18,141 bases of DNA, from assembly GCA_017394605.1 (NCBI GenBank), contig JAFPXU010000045.1:1-18141 (forward strand). Direction: 5' to 3'. Under the pieces are notes generated by a model. It was not told where the DNA came from, ran no database searches, and was given only the letters and a program-made list of their open reading frames with translations. Origin of the DNA: Clostridia bacterium (GTDB taxonomy: Bacteria; Bacillota_A; Clostridia; Christensenellales; CAG-138). A program made the translations under genes and the position numbers. This document shows, in pieces, positions 7,549-14,123 of this stretch. How positions within the stretch are numbered: the stretch's first letter is position 1; every line of letters begins with the position of its first letter.

Positions 7549-8013
7549 TCAGCGCCAGGATTGGAAACGCTCTGTATTGTTTAAAATGCCTTTATTGAGT
7601 ATTTCGACGATGGTTCTTGAAGCCAGGATCAATTTTGCGGATTCTTCATCGTTTAGGTTTTTTCTGAGCGTTTCAAAGTGATCCTGCAGATAGCTTTTCA
7701 TATATTGCCTGCCGGCTTCGGTCAGCCGGATATGAACCAGTTTACGGTTGCTGCTGTTTTCGAACCGTTCGACCAATCCGTCATCTGCCAGAGGAATCAT
7801 GGCGCGGGTAACCTGAGGCCGCGGAGCAGCGATCAGGTCCGCAATCTGCGACATGAACATCTCATCATGCCAATACAAAACAGCCAGGATAGAAATCTGT
7901 GTCTTGGAATACTTTGATGTTTTCCTACCGTAATCGGAATACAGGATATTCCGAGCGAGCGCATATGCAGGGAGAAAGGAACCTTCTAGTTCTTCCTCAG
8001 AATTCAGATCCAT
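7549..8013 (-). CDS. MarR-family transcriptional regulator
   Basis: The 154-residue protein has the MarR layout: an N-terminal helix (LPAYALARNILYSDYG), the winged helix-turn-helix at about residues 40-105 (KTQISILAVLYWHDEMFMSQIADLIAAPRPQVTRAMIPLADDGLVERFENSSNRKLVHIRLTEAG in pieces, with the wing NSSNRKLVHIRLT), and a C-terminal dimer helix. It binds DNA as a dimer and usually represses nearby genes until a small ligand binds. ATG at 8013 is preferred to the TTG at 8019 because GGGGG lies 7 bases upstream. It is convergent with the symporter gene, whose promoter carries a palindrome, and divergent from the broken WYL gene. The substrate or ligand is unknown. Confidence 0.88.
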   Translation of the reverse strand: MDLNSEEELEGSFLPAYALARNILYSDYGRKTSKYSKTQISILAVLYWHDEMFMSQIADLIAAPRPQVTRAMIPLADDGLVERFENSSNRKLVHIRLTEAGRQYMKSYLQDHFETLRKNLNDEESAKLILASRTIVEILNKGILNNTERFQSWR

Positions 8014-8039
8014 AACCAAGCCCCCTTTTTACGAAATAT

Positions 8040-8068
8040 ATTATATATCCGAGAAAAACTGTCGTCAA
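8040..8068 (-). promoter_or_regulatory. Sigma-A promoter of the MarR gene with AT palindrome
   Basis: Read on the minus strand, TTGACG (8068-8063), a 17-base spacer and TATAAT (8045-8040) form a near-consensus promoter. The -10 lies in the small palindrome ATATATTATATAT (8036-8048), which could be an autoregulatory operator, although plain AT-richness could explain it. Confidence 0.75.
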
Positions 8069-8167
8069 CGGGAGAAAAATAGATCGAATCTGCATAAAAC
8101 GCTGCTTTTTTCAGGGAAAAGACCGGCAAAAACATACTTTTTCAAGCGATCGGATAGAACCGGATCT

Positions 8168-8183
8168 GTCCTGAAATCAGGAC
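8168..8183. promoter_or_regulatory. Perfect palindrome upstream of the first WYL promoter
   Basis: GTCCTGAAATCAGGAC is a perfect 16-base palindrome ending 16 bases before the -35 of the WYL pseudogene. A different palindrome sits at the matching place before the second WYL copy (17225-17238). Candidate operator for WYL autoregulation. Confidence 0.45.
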
Positions 8184-8199
8184 TTTTCGTTGTGATTCA

Positions 8200-8228
8200 T
8201 TGAAGCGGTGCGCTGACAGTCTTATTAT
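8200..8228 (+). promoter_or_regulatory. Promoter of the broken WYL gene
   Basis: TTGAAG (8200-8205), a 17-base spacer and TATTAT (8223-8228) lie 35 bases before the ATG. The arrangement is the same as for the intact paralogue at 17257-17285, which supports both. Confidence 0.65.
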
Positions 8229-8263
8229 GTGGGGTATGAAGATTCTATTATTCGGAGGGGTTT

Positions 8264-9266
8264 ATGGATCGAAGTCAGAATCAGAGAAAGATGAAGCTGG
8301 TGAAGATTCTGGAGATTCTTCGCCGTGAAACGGACGAGCTGCATCCGCTCACGACCAGTGAGTTGTGCGGCTAACTGGCGGAGATCGGCATTCCGTGCGA
8401 CAGGAAAGTATTGTATCAGGATATCGCCCTGCTTAACGAGGAGGGGTATGAGGTCATGATCCTGCAGCATGGGCATTATAAAGCATATTACATTGCGGAC
8501 CGCAGTTTCAGCCTGCCGGAGCTGAAGATTCTGATTGACGCCGTTCAGGCGGCCAGCTTTATCACAGAGTTCAAAACTTCGGAGCTGACGGATAAGATCG
8601 CTGCACTCGGCGGAACGCATGAGGCGGAACTTCTGAGAAACGGTGTTGTTTGTTTCAATACGCGGAAGCACAGTAACGAGGCGATCTATTATAATGTCTA
8701 TTATCTTGAAAAAGCGATCCGGAGCAAAGTTCAGGCATCCTTCTATTATTATGACCTGACGGAAAAGGGAGAGCGCGTATTCCGTAAGGAGAAGAAGCGG
8801 TACGTTGTGGAACCGCTTGCGCTCATTTTCAATAACGATAATTATTCTCTGGTCTGTTTTGATGAACAGAACCAGGATGGCAGGCAAGGCGACTTATCGC
8901 GTGGACCGGATAGACAGCGTGCAGACAGAGGAGACGCCGCTTTCCGATGCGGCGACGGAGGCGCTGAACGCGTCTGATTTTGCGGCATACACGGAACAGG
9001 CGTTTACGATGTTCGGCGGACCGGAGAAGGAAGTCGTGCTTCAGTTTGAGGCTTTTCTGATCAATCCGGTTCTAGACCAGTTTGGAGAGAGCATTGTCAT
9101 TAAGAGGAAGAACGGGATGCTGAATGCTACGGTCAGCGTGCAGGAGTCCCCGACGTTTTTCGGATGGCTTGCACAGTTCCCAGGGAAAATGAAGATCCTG
9201 TCGCCGGAGGAAATGGTGCGGAAATACCGGGACCATCTGGCTGCGGCGTCGGACAGCGGGACATAA
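8264..9266 (+). pseudogene. WYL/HTH regulator (YafY/YobV type), broken by stop and frameshift
   Basis: The ATG at 8264 follows CGGAGGGG and reads MDRSQNQRKMKLVKIL, an HTH of the DeoR/HTH_11 type, but meets TAA at 8372-8374 (codon 37), where the paralogue at 17321 has coding sequence (ELCEKLAEIG versus ELCG-stop-LAEIG). The same frame continues through the WYL domain to about 8880. There a GGCA tandem duplication (GGCAGGCA, about 8878-8885) shifts the frame by +1. The rest, including the WCX-like C-terminus, is intact in the new frame to TAA 9264-9266. Removing one GGCA restores DGKATYRVDR, as in the paralogue. WYL proteins bind ligands, often nucleotides, and regulate transcription; this copy cannot make the full protein. 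Internal starts (for example TTG 8411) could give an HTH-less fragment. A sequencing error could explain at most one of the two lesions. Confidence 0.85.
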
Positions 9267-9280
9267 AAGAAGGGCTTTTT

Positions 9281-9508
9281 ATGGGAAACAAGTGGACATT
9301 TGAAGAATACGGTCCGGACATTCCCGCTTCAATCAGAGATCACGGAACGTGCATTAACTGCGGGAAAGAGGACAGGAATCTTGTTATATTGAACGATGAT
9401 GAACGGATCTGCCTCGAATGTCTGGCGCGGATTATGCAGAAATGCAATATCTGCTGTGAACACTGGCTTTCGGATATGGCCAATCTGTTCGGAGACGGAA
9501 TGAACTGA
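9281..9508 (+). CDS. Cys-rich zinc-finger-like mini-protein, possibly truncated
   Basis: A 75-residue protein starting MGNKWTFEEYGPDIPASI, with AGAAGGG just upstream of the ATG. Cysteines are spaced as CxxC (24, 27), CxxC (44, 47) and CxxCC (55, 58, 59) with His61, which fits binding of one or two zinc ions. No known family is recognised. It begins 14 bases after the end of the WYL pseudogene and probably shared its transcript. After TGA 9506-9508 the same frame stays open for 38 codons right up to the Nudix ATG at 9623, starting with a strongly acidic stretch (DYFREETEEEQAGKEKES). The stop may therefore be a recent nonsense mutation in a longer protein, or an intended end. Confidence 0.65.
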   Translation: MGNKWTFEEYGPDIPASIRDHGTCINCGKEDRNLVILNDDERICLECLARIMQKCNICCEHWLSDMANLFGDGMN

Positions 9509-9622
9509 GACTATTTCCGGGAAGAGACGGAAGAGGAACAAGCCGGGAAAGAGAAAGAATCCTTAGACAGGACAAGCCCCCTTTTTTCTGATGCATATAA
9601 AGGAACAAATCGTATACAGGTT

Positions 9623-10048
9623 ATGAAAATAAGGGATCATGAGGAAACAAGAAAACTGACGGAAGTGGTGGCTGCGCTGATCTGGAGAGGAGACCGTATT
9701 CTGATCTGCCAACGGTCGGAGCACAAGGCGAGAGCTCTGCTGTGGGAATATGTCGGGGGTAAGGTGGAACCCGGGGAGACAAAGGAAGAGGCATTGATCA
9801 GGGAATGCAGGGAGGAAATGGGTGTTATCCTGACCGTGAAAGAGCCTTTCATGGACGTGACACACATGTACCCGGATATCTCGATCCATCTGACACTGTT
9901 TCATGTGGAGATCAAAGAAGGCGAGCCGAAGCTTTTGGAACACAAGGATATGAAATGGATCAGACCGGAAGAGATCCCACTGTATGAGTTCTGTCCTGCG
10001 GATAAGGACATAAATGAGAAAATCTGCGTTTTTTTGGATAAAAGATAA
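9623..10048 (+). CDS. Nudix hydrolase (MutT / 8-oxo-dGTP or CTP pyrophosphohydrolase-like)
   Basis: The 141-residue product contains a full Nudix box at residues 46-68: Gly46, Glu52, Arg60-Glu61, Glu64-Glu65, Gly67, matching Gx5Ex7REUxEExGU. The upstream strand KLTEVVAALIWRGDRILICQRS and the downstream MKWIRPEEIPLYEFCPAD are typical of the short MutT-like NTP pyrophosphohydrolases that cleanse oxidised or non-canonical nucleotides in the cytoplasm using Mg2+. Exact substrate is unknown. The ATG at 9623 has only a weak and distant AGGA (9601-9604). The preceding Cys-rich gene is in the same frame, so translation may depend on readthrough or coupling. Confidence 0.85.
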   Translation: MKIRDHEETRKLTEVVAALIWRGDRILICQRSEHKARALLWEYVGGKVEPGETKEEALIRECREEMGVILTVKEPFMDVTHMYPDISIHLTLFHVEIKEGEPKLLEHKDMKWIRPEEIPLYEFCPADKDINEKICVFLDKR

Positions 10049-10185
10049 TCATATAGGTTCCTTGTCGATTTGTTCTGATCGTTGAGCAAGCGGATTTAGA
10101 GACGACATAGCGTTGATGAATAAAACCGTCTGATTTAATCAGCAGATGATAGAACCTTGCTCCTTATGAGACCCTTCATTGGTTA
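10049..10185. other. Intergenic sequence before the decayed region
   Basis: About 137 bases after the Nudix gene with stops in all frames. I find no T-tailed hairpin, tRNA-like fold or promoter worth calling. It adjoins two decayed gene remnants, so it may itself be degraded sequence. Confidence 0.4.
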
Positions 10186-10404
10186 TTGAGGCTTGAATGT
10201 CGGAATTGCGGCGCGGACATCAATTTCAGCGAAGACAGAAATTCCGTGTTCTGCATATATAGCGGAACGAAGTATTACAGAGATTCATTTGCATCAGGGA
10301 AAAAGGAAAGAATACATTTGCCGGAAGTGTAACTGTCAGCTCCCTGTAAAGAAGAGTTACATCTCTTTATTGAAGACAAGAACTGGAACAAAGCGCTTGC
10401 TTAG
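10186..10404 (+). pseudogene. Decayed zinc-ribbon protein gene
   Basis: Reading from TTG at 10186 gives (M)RLECRNCGADINFSEDRN then VFCIYSGTKYY. This is the N-terminal zinc ribbon seen in many Bacillota proteins (CxxC ... FCxxCG), but the fourth Cys is Ser. The frame stops at TAA 10330-10332. Beyond it the same frame reads ELHLFIEDKNWNKALA before TAG 10402-10404, matching the start of the TPR-like helices usually found much further into these proteins. An internal deletion plus point mutations are implied, and the 3' part is lost near the IS remnant. Recognition is from memory of the family, without a database search. Confidence 0.55.
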
Positions 10405-10694
10405 TCGCAATCATTATCATCGCATTTTCTGGTTTGATTTAATAATATGGCGGTAGATTCCTTACTCATGCCGTCCTGCAATACACGGTTAACGATCTCC
10501 AGCTTTATTTCTTTGCTGTATGTTCGGTTCTTTTCCTGACGCAGCATCCCGGGACCATGTTTCTCAAGAAGACGAAAAAGATATTTTACTGTTGATTTGT
10601 CAAGCCCGTATTCTCTGGATAATTCTGCCACTCCCTTTCCTGCTTTCTTCTTTTCCCAGATTTCGATCCGTTCCTTGTTTGTGATTTTTGCCAT
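10401..10694 (-). pseudogene. Truncated IS3-family OrfA (transposase subunit)
   Basis: From ATG 10694 the frame reads MAKITNKERIEIWEKKKAG, then an HTH (GVAELSREYGLDKSTVKYLF) and the second block TYSKEIKLEIVNRVLQDGMSKESTA, typical of IS3/IS150-type OrfA. After residue 82 similarity stops and an unrelated tail (ILLNQTRKCDDNDCD) leads to TAA at 10401-10403. OrfA normally has a longer second HTH and is followed by the DDE-bearing OrfB, which is absent, so the element is dead. GGGGG, 7 bases before the ATG, is the Shine-Dalgarno site and lies inside the terminal hairpin. Confidence 0.75.
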
Positions 10695-10697
10695 ATG

Positions 10698-10738
10698 AAA
10701 ACCCCCATTATCTGTGTCCAAATAATGGGGGTCATATC
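10698..10738 (-). mobile_element. IS3-type element terminal end with hairpin over the OrfA ribosome site
   Basis: Perfect 10-bp arms CCCCCATTAT (10702-10711) and ATAATGGGGG (10722-10731) enclose a 10-base loop with TGTGTCC. The outer flank TCATATCA reads TGATATGA on the OrfA strand, fitting a TG...CA IS end. A related copy lies at 5305-5344. When transcribed from outside on the minus strand, the stem would hide the OrfA Shine-Dalgarno GGGGG. Confidence 0.65.
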
Positions 10739-10767
10739 ATTATGACGGGTTTTCTTTTTCGCTTCAT

Positions 10768-12324
10768 TTATGATTTATACTGCGGCGCAAGCACGGAGAA
10801 CGAGTAGTCTTCAGTAAAGCGTTTATAGAGATTAGGACTGATCCCGGTGATTCGTTTGAACATCTTTACGAAATGTGACAGATCCGCATAGCCGAAGCTT
10901 TCTGCTGCTGTACGGACCGATTCGCGGTCTTCCCGGAACATCTTTCTTGCCTTTTCGATTTTCCGATCGTTGATGTACGCAACGACCGTAGTTCCGGTCT
11001 CTTGCTTGAAATAGCGGCTCAGATAGTTCTCCGTCATATGGACATGCTGGCTGAGCATGGCCAGTGAAATATGCTGATTCAGATGCTGACCGATATAATC
11101 GCACACACCGCGGATATCCGCGTTTTCGGAAAGAATCTTATTCCATCCTGCAGCGGAAGTTTCCGCTTCCGTGATAATCGAATGAAAGAGATCCAGATAA
11201 TCAGTCAGATCGCCGCATTCGGACAATCGTTGCCCGAAAAGACCTCTGCTTTCCGCTTCCAACAGGGAAGAGGTATCCAGCAGAGCCATCACACAGAAAC
11301 TCTGTACCGCATTTCGCGCGGTAGGCGGATCGGAGGTTCTGAACGGCTTCTCATCGCAGAAAGATCGGATCATTGCCTCTGCTTCCCGGTATTGCCGAGC
11401 GTCAAGATGGGTTCCGAGTTTTCTGCAGATCAGGGCAGAGGGAAGCGAAACAGGGACGGAGAGATTCACGGCTGAAGCGTTGGTCAGCGCGCCGACGCGG
11501 AAGAAGGAAGCATAGGGAATCAGTTCCTCACAGTGATCGAGTTCCGCGCTCAGACCTGCGGTATCTACGAAACGGTTGGAAAGAATAAAACCGGATTTTC
11601 GGTTCAGAAAAGTCATGGTAAGATCGAGGAGTTCTTTCTGCCGGGATTCTGTCTGTGAAAGAAACAGAGGCAGGCGGGAAGCGGGAAAAACAAGGAACAG
11701 ACCGCCGTTTGCGCCGCGCATCAAGCGTATATAGGACAGGTCCAGCTTTTCGCTGAGAAGCCCAGAGAAATAGTCATAGGCCCCGGAACCGGTATCTTTC
11801 CCGGTTAGAAAGGCTTTGCAGAAAAAGAACGAAGTCGAAAGCAGACGGGGTTCCGGTGCTTCCGTGCCTGCAAGTACCTGTGAGATACGGTCCAGATCCC
11901 GTTCGAGGGCGGTCGTTTCTGTGCCGGAAGGCTGCTCCTCGGGACGCTCGTCAAGAAGTTTCCGCATTCTCCTGAGAAGCGCGGACAGACTGTCGGGGGA
12001 GATATCCGTTTTGGTGACATAGTCGGTCACGCCCAGACGGAGCGCGTCCACGGCATATGTAAAATTCTCATGATTGGTCAGAATGATGATGGGACATGTG
12101 ATACCCATGCCGCGCACCTGATCGATAAAACTGAGTCCGTCCATATCCGGCATGACGATATCGGAGATAATAAGATCAGGCCTGGATCCGGAAATGGATT
12201 CCAGGGCGGTTTTCGCGTTTCCGTAAGACCCTGAGATCTCAAATCCCAGAGAATTCCAGTCCACCATGGTTTTCAGAGCCAGACGGACTATTTTTTCATC
12301 ATCCAGCAGGAGTGCTTTGTACAT
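10768..12324 (-). CDS. YesN-type response regulator, receiver plus AraC DNA-binding domain
   Basis: The 518-residue protein begins with a CheY-like receiver: acidic pair Asp8/Asp9, phospho-acceptor Asp55 (SDIVMPDMDG), Thr83 and Lys105 are all present. A long middle region (about 140-400) has no recognised motif, as usual for this type. The C-terminus (about 405-504) is an AraC double HTH (ISLAMLSQHVHMTENYLSRYFKQETG ... ESFGYADLSHFVKMFKRITGISP in pieces). Phosphorylation by the kinase encoded just upstream should activate binding to direct repeats; a candidate is at 13808-13840. The ATG has GAGGATC upstream. Its start lies inside the kinase gene (26-base overlap), so the two are translationally coupled. 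Expected target: the divergent transporter genes. Confidence 0.92.
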   Translation of the reverse strand: MYKALLLDDEKIVRLALKTMVDWNSLGFEISGSYGNAKTALESISGSRPDLIISDIVMPDMDGLSFIDQVRGMGITCPIIILTNHENFTYAVDALRLGVTDYVTKTDISPDSLSALLRRMRKLLDERPEEQPSGTETTALERDLDRISQVLAGTEAPEPRLLSTSFFFCKAFLTGKDTGSGAYDYFSGLLSEKLDLSYIRLMRGANGGLFLVFPASRLPLFLSQTESRQKELLDLTMTFLNRKSGFILSNRFVDTAGLSAELDHCEELIPYASFFRVGALTNASAVNLSVPVSLPSALICRKLGTHLDARQYREAEAMIRSFCDEKPFRTSDPPTARNAVQSFCVMALLDTSSLLEAESRGLFGQRLSECGDLTDYLDLFHSIITEAETSAAGWNKILSENADIRGVCDYIGQHLNQHISLAMLSQHVHMTENYLSRYFKQETGTTVVAYINDRKIEKARKMFREDRESVRTAAESFGYADLSHFVKMFKRITGISPNLYKRFTEDYSFSVLAPQYKS

Positions 12325-13726
12325 TGTTATGATCCTCGTTTACGGTATACGGCATGGAAAGACGGACAAGCGTACCGGCTCCGACCTGACTCGTGATTTC
12401 AAACGATTGCCGGTCTTTGTAATTCAGAACGAGACGGTCCCGGACGTTTGCGAGACCGATTCCGGACATCCGGCTGCTTTTCGGAACGTTGTTTCCTTCC
12501 TGCATCATGGTATTCATATCGAAACCCTGGCCGTTGTCCCTGATTTCAATGTGGAGCATGCCGCCGCTGACTGCTGCCTTCAGGTCGATTCTGAGGGCCT
12601 GGTTCTCGACCAGACCGTGAATCACGGAGTTTTCCACGATCGGCTGCAGGAGAAGCTTCATGATCGATGCGTCATATGCCCGTTCCTCGATATCCGTGTT
12701 CAGCTCAATGATCTCGCAGAGTCTGAGGCGCTGGAGGACAAGATAATCCTCCACGTTTCGAAGTTCTTCCCGCAGTGTCGTAATAGCGTTCTCGGTGTAT
12801 ACGGAACTCCTCAGCAGATGAGAAAGGGCAGCGAGACCGTTGCTGACGGTCGGGACATTGCTCATCATGGAGGTGAATCGCAGGCTGTCCAGGGTATTAA
12901 AGAGAAAATGCGGATTGATCTGTGCTTGCAGAAGCCGGATCTCCGCTGTGCGCTTGCTGTCCTGTTCCCTGCGGACCATCTCCATCGAACCTTTCATTTC
13001 CCTGCAGATCTCATTGAAAGAGTCCGTCAGCATGCCCATCTCGTCCGGATTCTCATCCTTCAGTTCCACCTCAAAACCTTTCTGGGCAGCATCCTTCAGA
13101 GAACGGACCAGGTTCGACATGGGCCGGTCGATGCTGTCTATGACCGCTACCGCGATGATAAGCAGGATGATCGTTCCGAACAGCGTAACAAAGAACATGC
13201 TTTGGAGCGGTTTCACGAGTTCGTTGTTGGAAATGAACAGAACCAGAAGCCATTCGGTTCCCTCAACATGCCTGCAGCATACGAAATGTGTGCGGTCCAG
13301 CTCCGGGTAGACCGGTACGGTGCCGATCTGTTCGTTTTTCAGATTTGTAAGCATGCGCTTTTCCAGAATGGACAGATCATCCGCATAGGATTCCGGAAGA
13401 CTGCCGTCCGGCTTGATCAGGACGATTCTGTATGACGCTTCGTTTTCAGGAAGGGACAGACCGGATGATGCAACTTCCGGGTCCGCATCCGGATTGGAAT
13501 GAAAGGCTTCCGATACTTCCGCGGAAAGAAAATCCGTCAGCGGTCCGGCGAATTCCATGGCGGCGGTCCTCGCCGACTGGAAAGCCTTTGCATAGGAATA
13601 CATGCTGATCGCCAGAATCGGAATAACGGAGATCAGGATGACCATCAGCGTGATTCGTCGTCCGACAGACAGCATCCGGATAAAAGATTGTTCCGTATCT
13701 TTTTCGGATCGTTTCATCTGTTCCAT
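12299..13726 (-). CDS. YesM/LytS-type sensor histidine kinase
   Basis: The 475-residue protein has membrane helix 1 (about 25-46), a short external sensor part (about 47-175), helix 2 (about 177-198), a HAMP linker (about 199-255), the His_kinase (PF06580) box with His273 in QINPHFLFNTLDS, and an HATPase domain with N-box Asn366 (PIVENSVIHG), G1 DNGQGF (397-402) and G2 GIGLAN (422-427). All catalytic motifs are intact. The external part of roughly 130 residues is short compared with the double-Cache sensors usual for YesM-type kinases, which suggests a single compact ligand domain. It autophosphorylates and passes the phosphate to the regulator encoded next to it. ATG 13726 lacks a strong ribosome site; ATG 13717 is an alternative. 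Confidence 0.92.
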   Translation of the reverse strand: MEQMKRSEKDTEQSFIRMLSVGRRITLMVILISVIPILAISMYSYAKAFQSARTAAMEFAGPLTDFLSAEVSEAFHSNPDADPEVASSGLSLPENEASYRIVLIKPDGSLPESYADDLSILEKRMLTNLKNEQIGTVPVYPELDRTHFVCCRHVEGTEWLLVLFISNNELVKPLQSMFFVTLFGTIILLIIAVAVIDSIDRPMSNLVRSLKDAAQKGFEVELKDENPDEMGMLTDSFNEICREMKGSMEMVRREQDSKRTAEIRLLQAQINPHFLFNTLDSLRFTSMMSNVPTVSNGLAALSHLLRSSVYTENAITTLREELRNVEDYLVLQRLRLCEIIELNTDIEERAYDASIMKLLLQPIVENSVIHGLVENQALRIDLKAAVSGGMLHIEIRDNGQGFDMNTMMQEGNNVPKSSRMSGIGLANVRDRLVLNYKDRQSFEITSQVGAGTLVRLSMPYTVNEDHNNVQSTPAG

Positions 13727-13807
13727 ATGCTGCTTTCATTATATATCAGAAAGAGGATTGAAAGAAGAAACCTGAAACGGGCGGAACAGGCGATTTTATG
13801 GAATGGT

Positions 13808-13840
13808 AAAAATAAACCATGGTCAAGTGAAAAATAAACC
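13808..13840. promoter_or_regulatory. Tandem 11-bp direct repeat, candidate YesN-type binding site
   Basis: AAAAATAAACC occurs exactly at 13808-13818 and again at 13830-13840, a period of 22 bases or two helical turns. AraC-type domains contact tandem direct repeats on one face of DNA at about this spacing. The site lies in the divergent region between the kinase gene and the membrane mini-protein/symporter genes. A TTGACC hexamer lies between the repeats on the minus strand, so autoregulation of the kinase genes is also possible. Confidence 0.5.
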
Positions 13841-13903
13841 CTGCGTTCTTACGATTTGTACGAAATGAGGTGAAAATGTCAATGATTCGGGAAGATTCGG
13901 CAA

Positions 13904-13932
13904 TTATCACACCGCATTCGGTAACGTACAAT
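13904..13932 (+). promoter_or_regulatory. Candidate promoter of the mini-protein/symporter operon
   Basis: TTATCA (13904-13909), 17 bases, TACAAT (13927-13932). The -35 is weak (4 of 6) and the -10 good (5 of 6), as expected for an activator-dependent promoter. It starts 63 bases after the direct repeats. A small hairpin GGGGC/GCCCC (13940-13954) follows in the leader. Confidence 0.45.
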
Positions 13933-13997
13933 AATGCTAGGGGCGGAATGCCCCAAGACAAACAGATTTCATAGAGAAAGGAAAGGGGGCTGCTATC

Positions 13998-14093
13998 ATG
14001 CCTGTAGGGTTTTGGATTGCGGTTTGCATTCAGGTGATTGTGTTTGTTCTGATGTTGATTGAAAGACGTAAAATCAAAGACGACGATGACTGA
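13998..14093 (+). CDS. 31-residue single-pass membrane protein, putative symporter accessory subunit
   Basis: The peptide begins MPVGFWIAVCIQVIVF and ends in RRKIKDDDD. Residues 4-21 form one hydrophobic helix, followed by a basic patch (ERRKIK) and four Asp, so the C-terminus should face the cytoplasm. A strong GGGGG lies about 8 bases before the ATG. The gene ends 30 bases before the SSS symporter start, in the same direction, and both have strong ribosome sites. Small one- or two-helix partners are known for related transporters (YhdT with PanF; annotated symporter small accessory proteins; MetS with NSS carriers). I infer the same role here; no homologue search was made. Confidence 0.75.
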   Translation: MPVGFWIAVCIQVIVFVLMLIERRKIKDDDD

Positions 14094-14123
14094 GAGCGTG
14101 AGCGGAAAGGAGGATAAATCAGC

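Noticed and set aside
8225..8887. 220-codon minus-strand frame, and a similar one at 17222-17677
   Set aside because: Both are antisense to the two WYL genes and similar to each other only because the WYL genes are paralogues.
9506..9508. TGA as a selenocysteine codon
   Set aside because: No convincing SECIS-like hairpin directly after it, and the context (acidic tail) gives no reason for a redox residue there.
12266..13435. 389-codon plus-strand frame
   Set aside because: It is the antisense shadow of the sensor kinase, which has all kinase motifs in order on the other strand.
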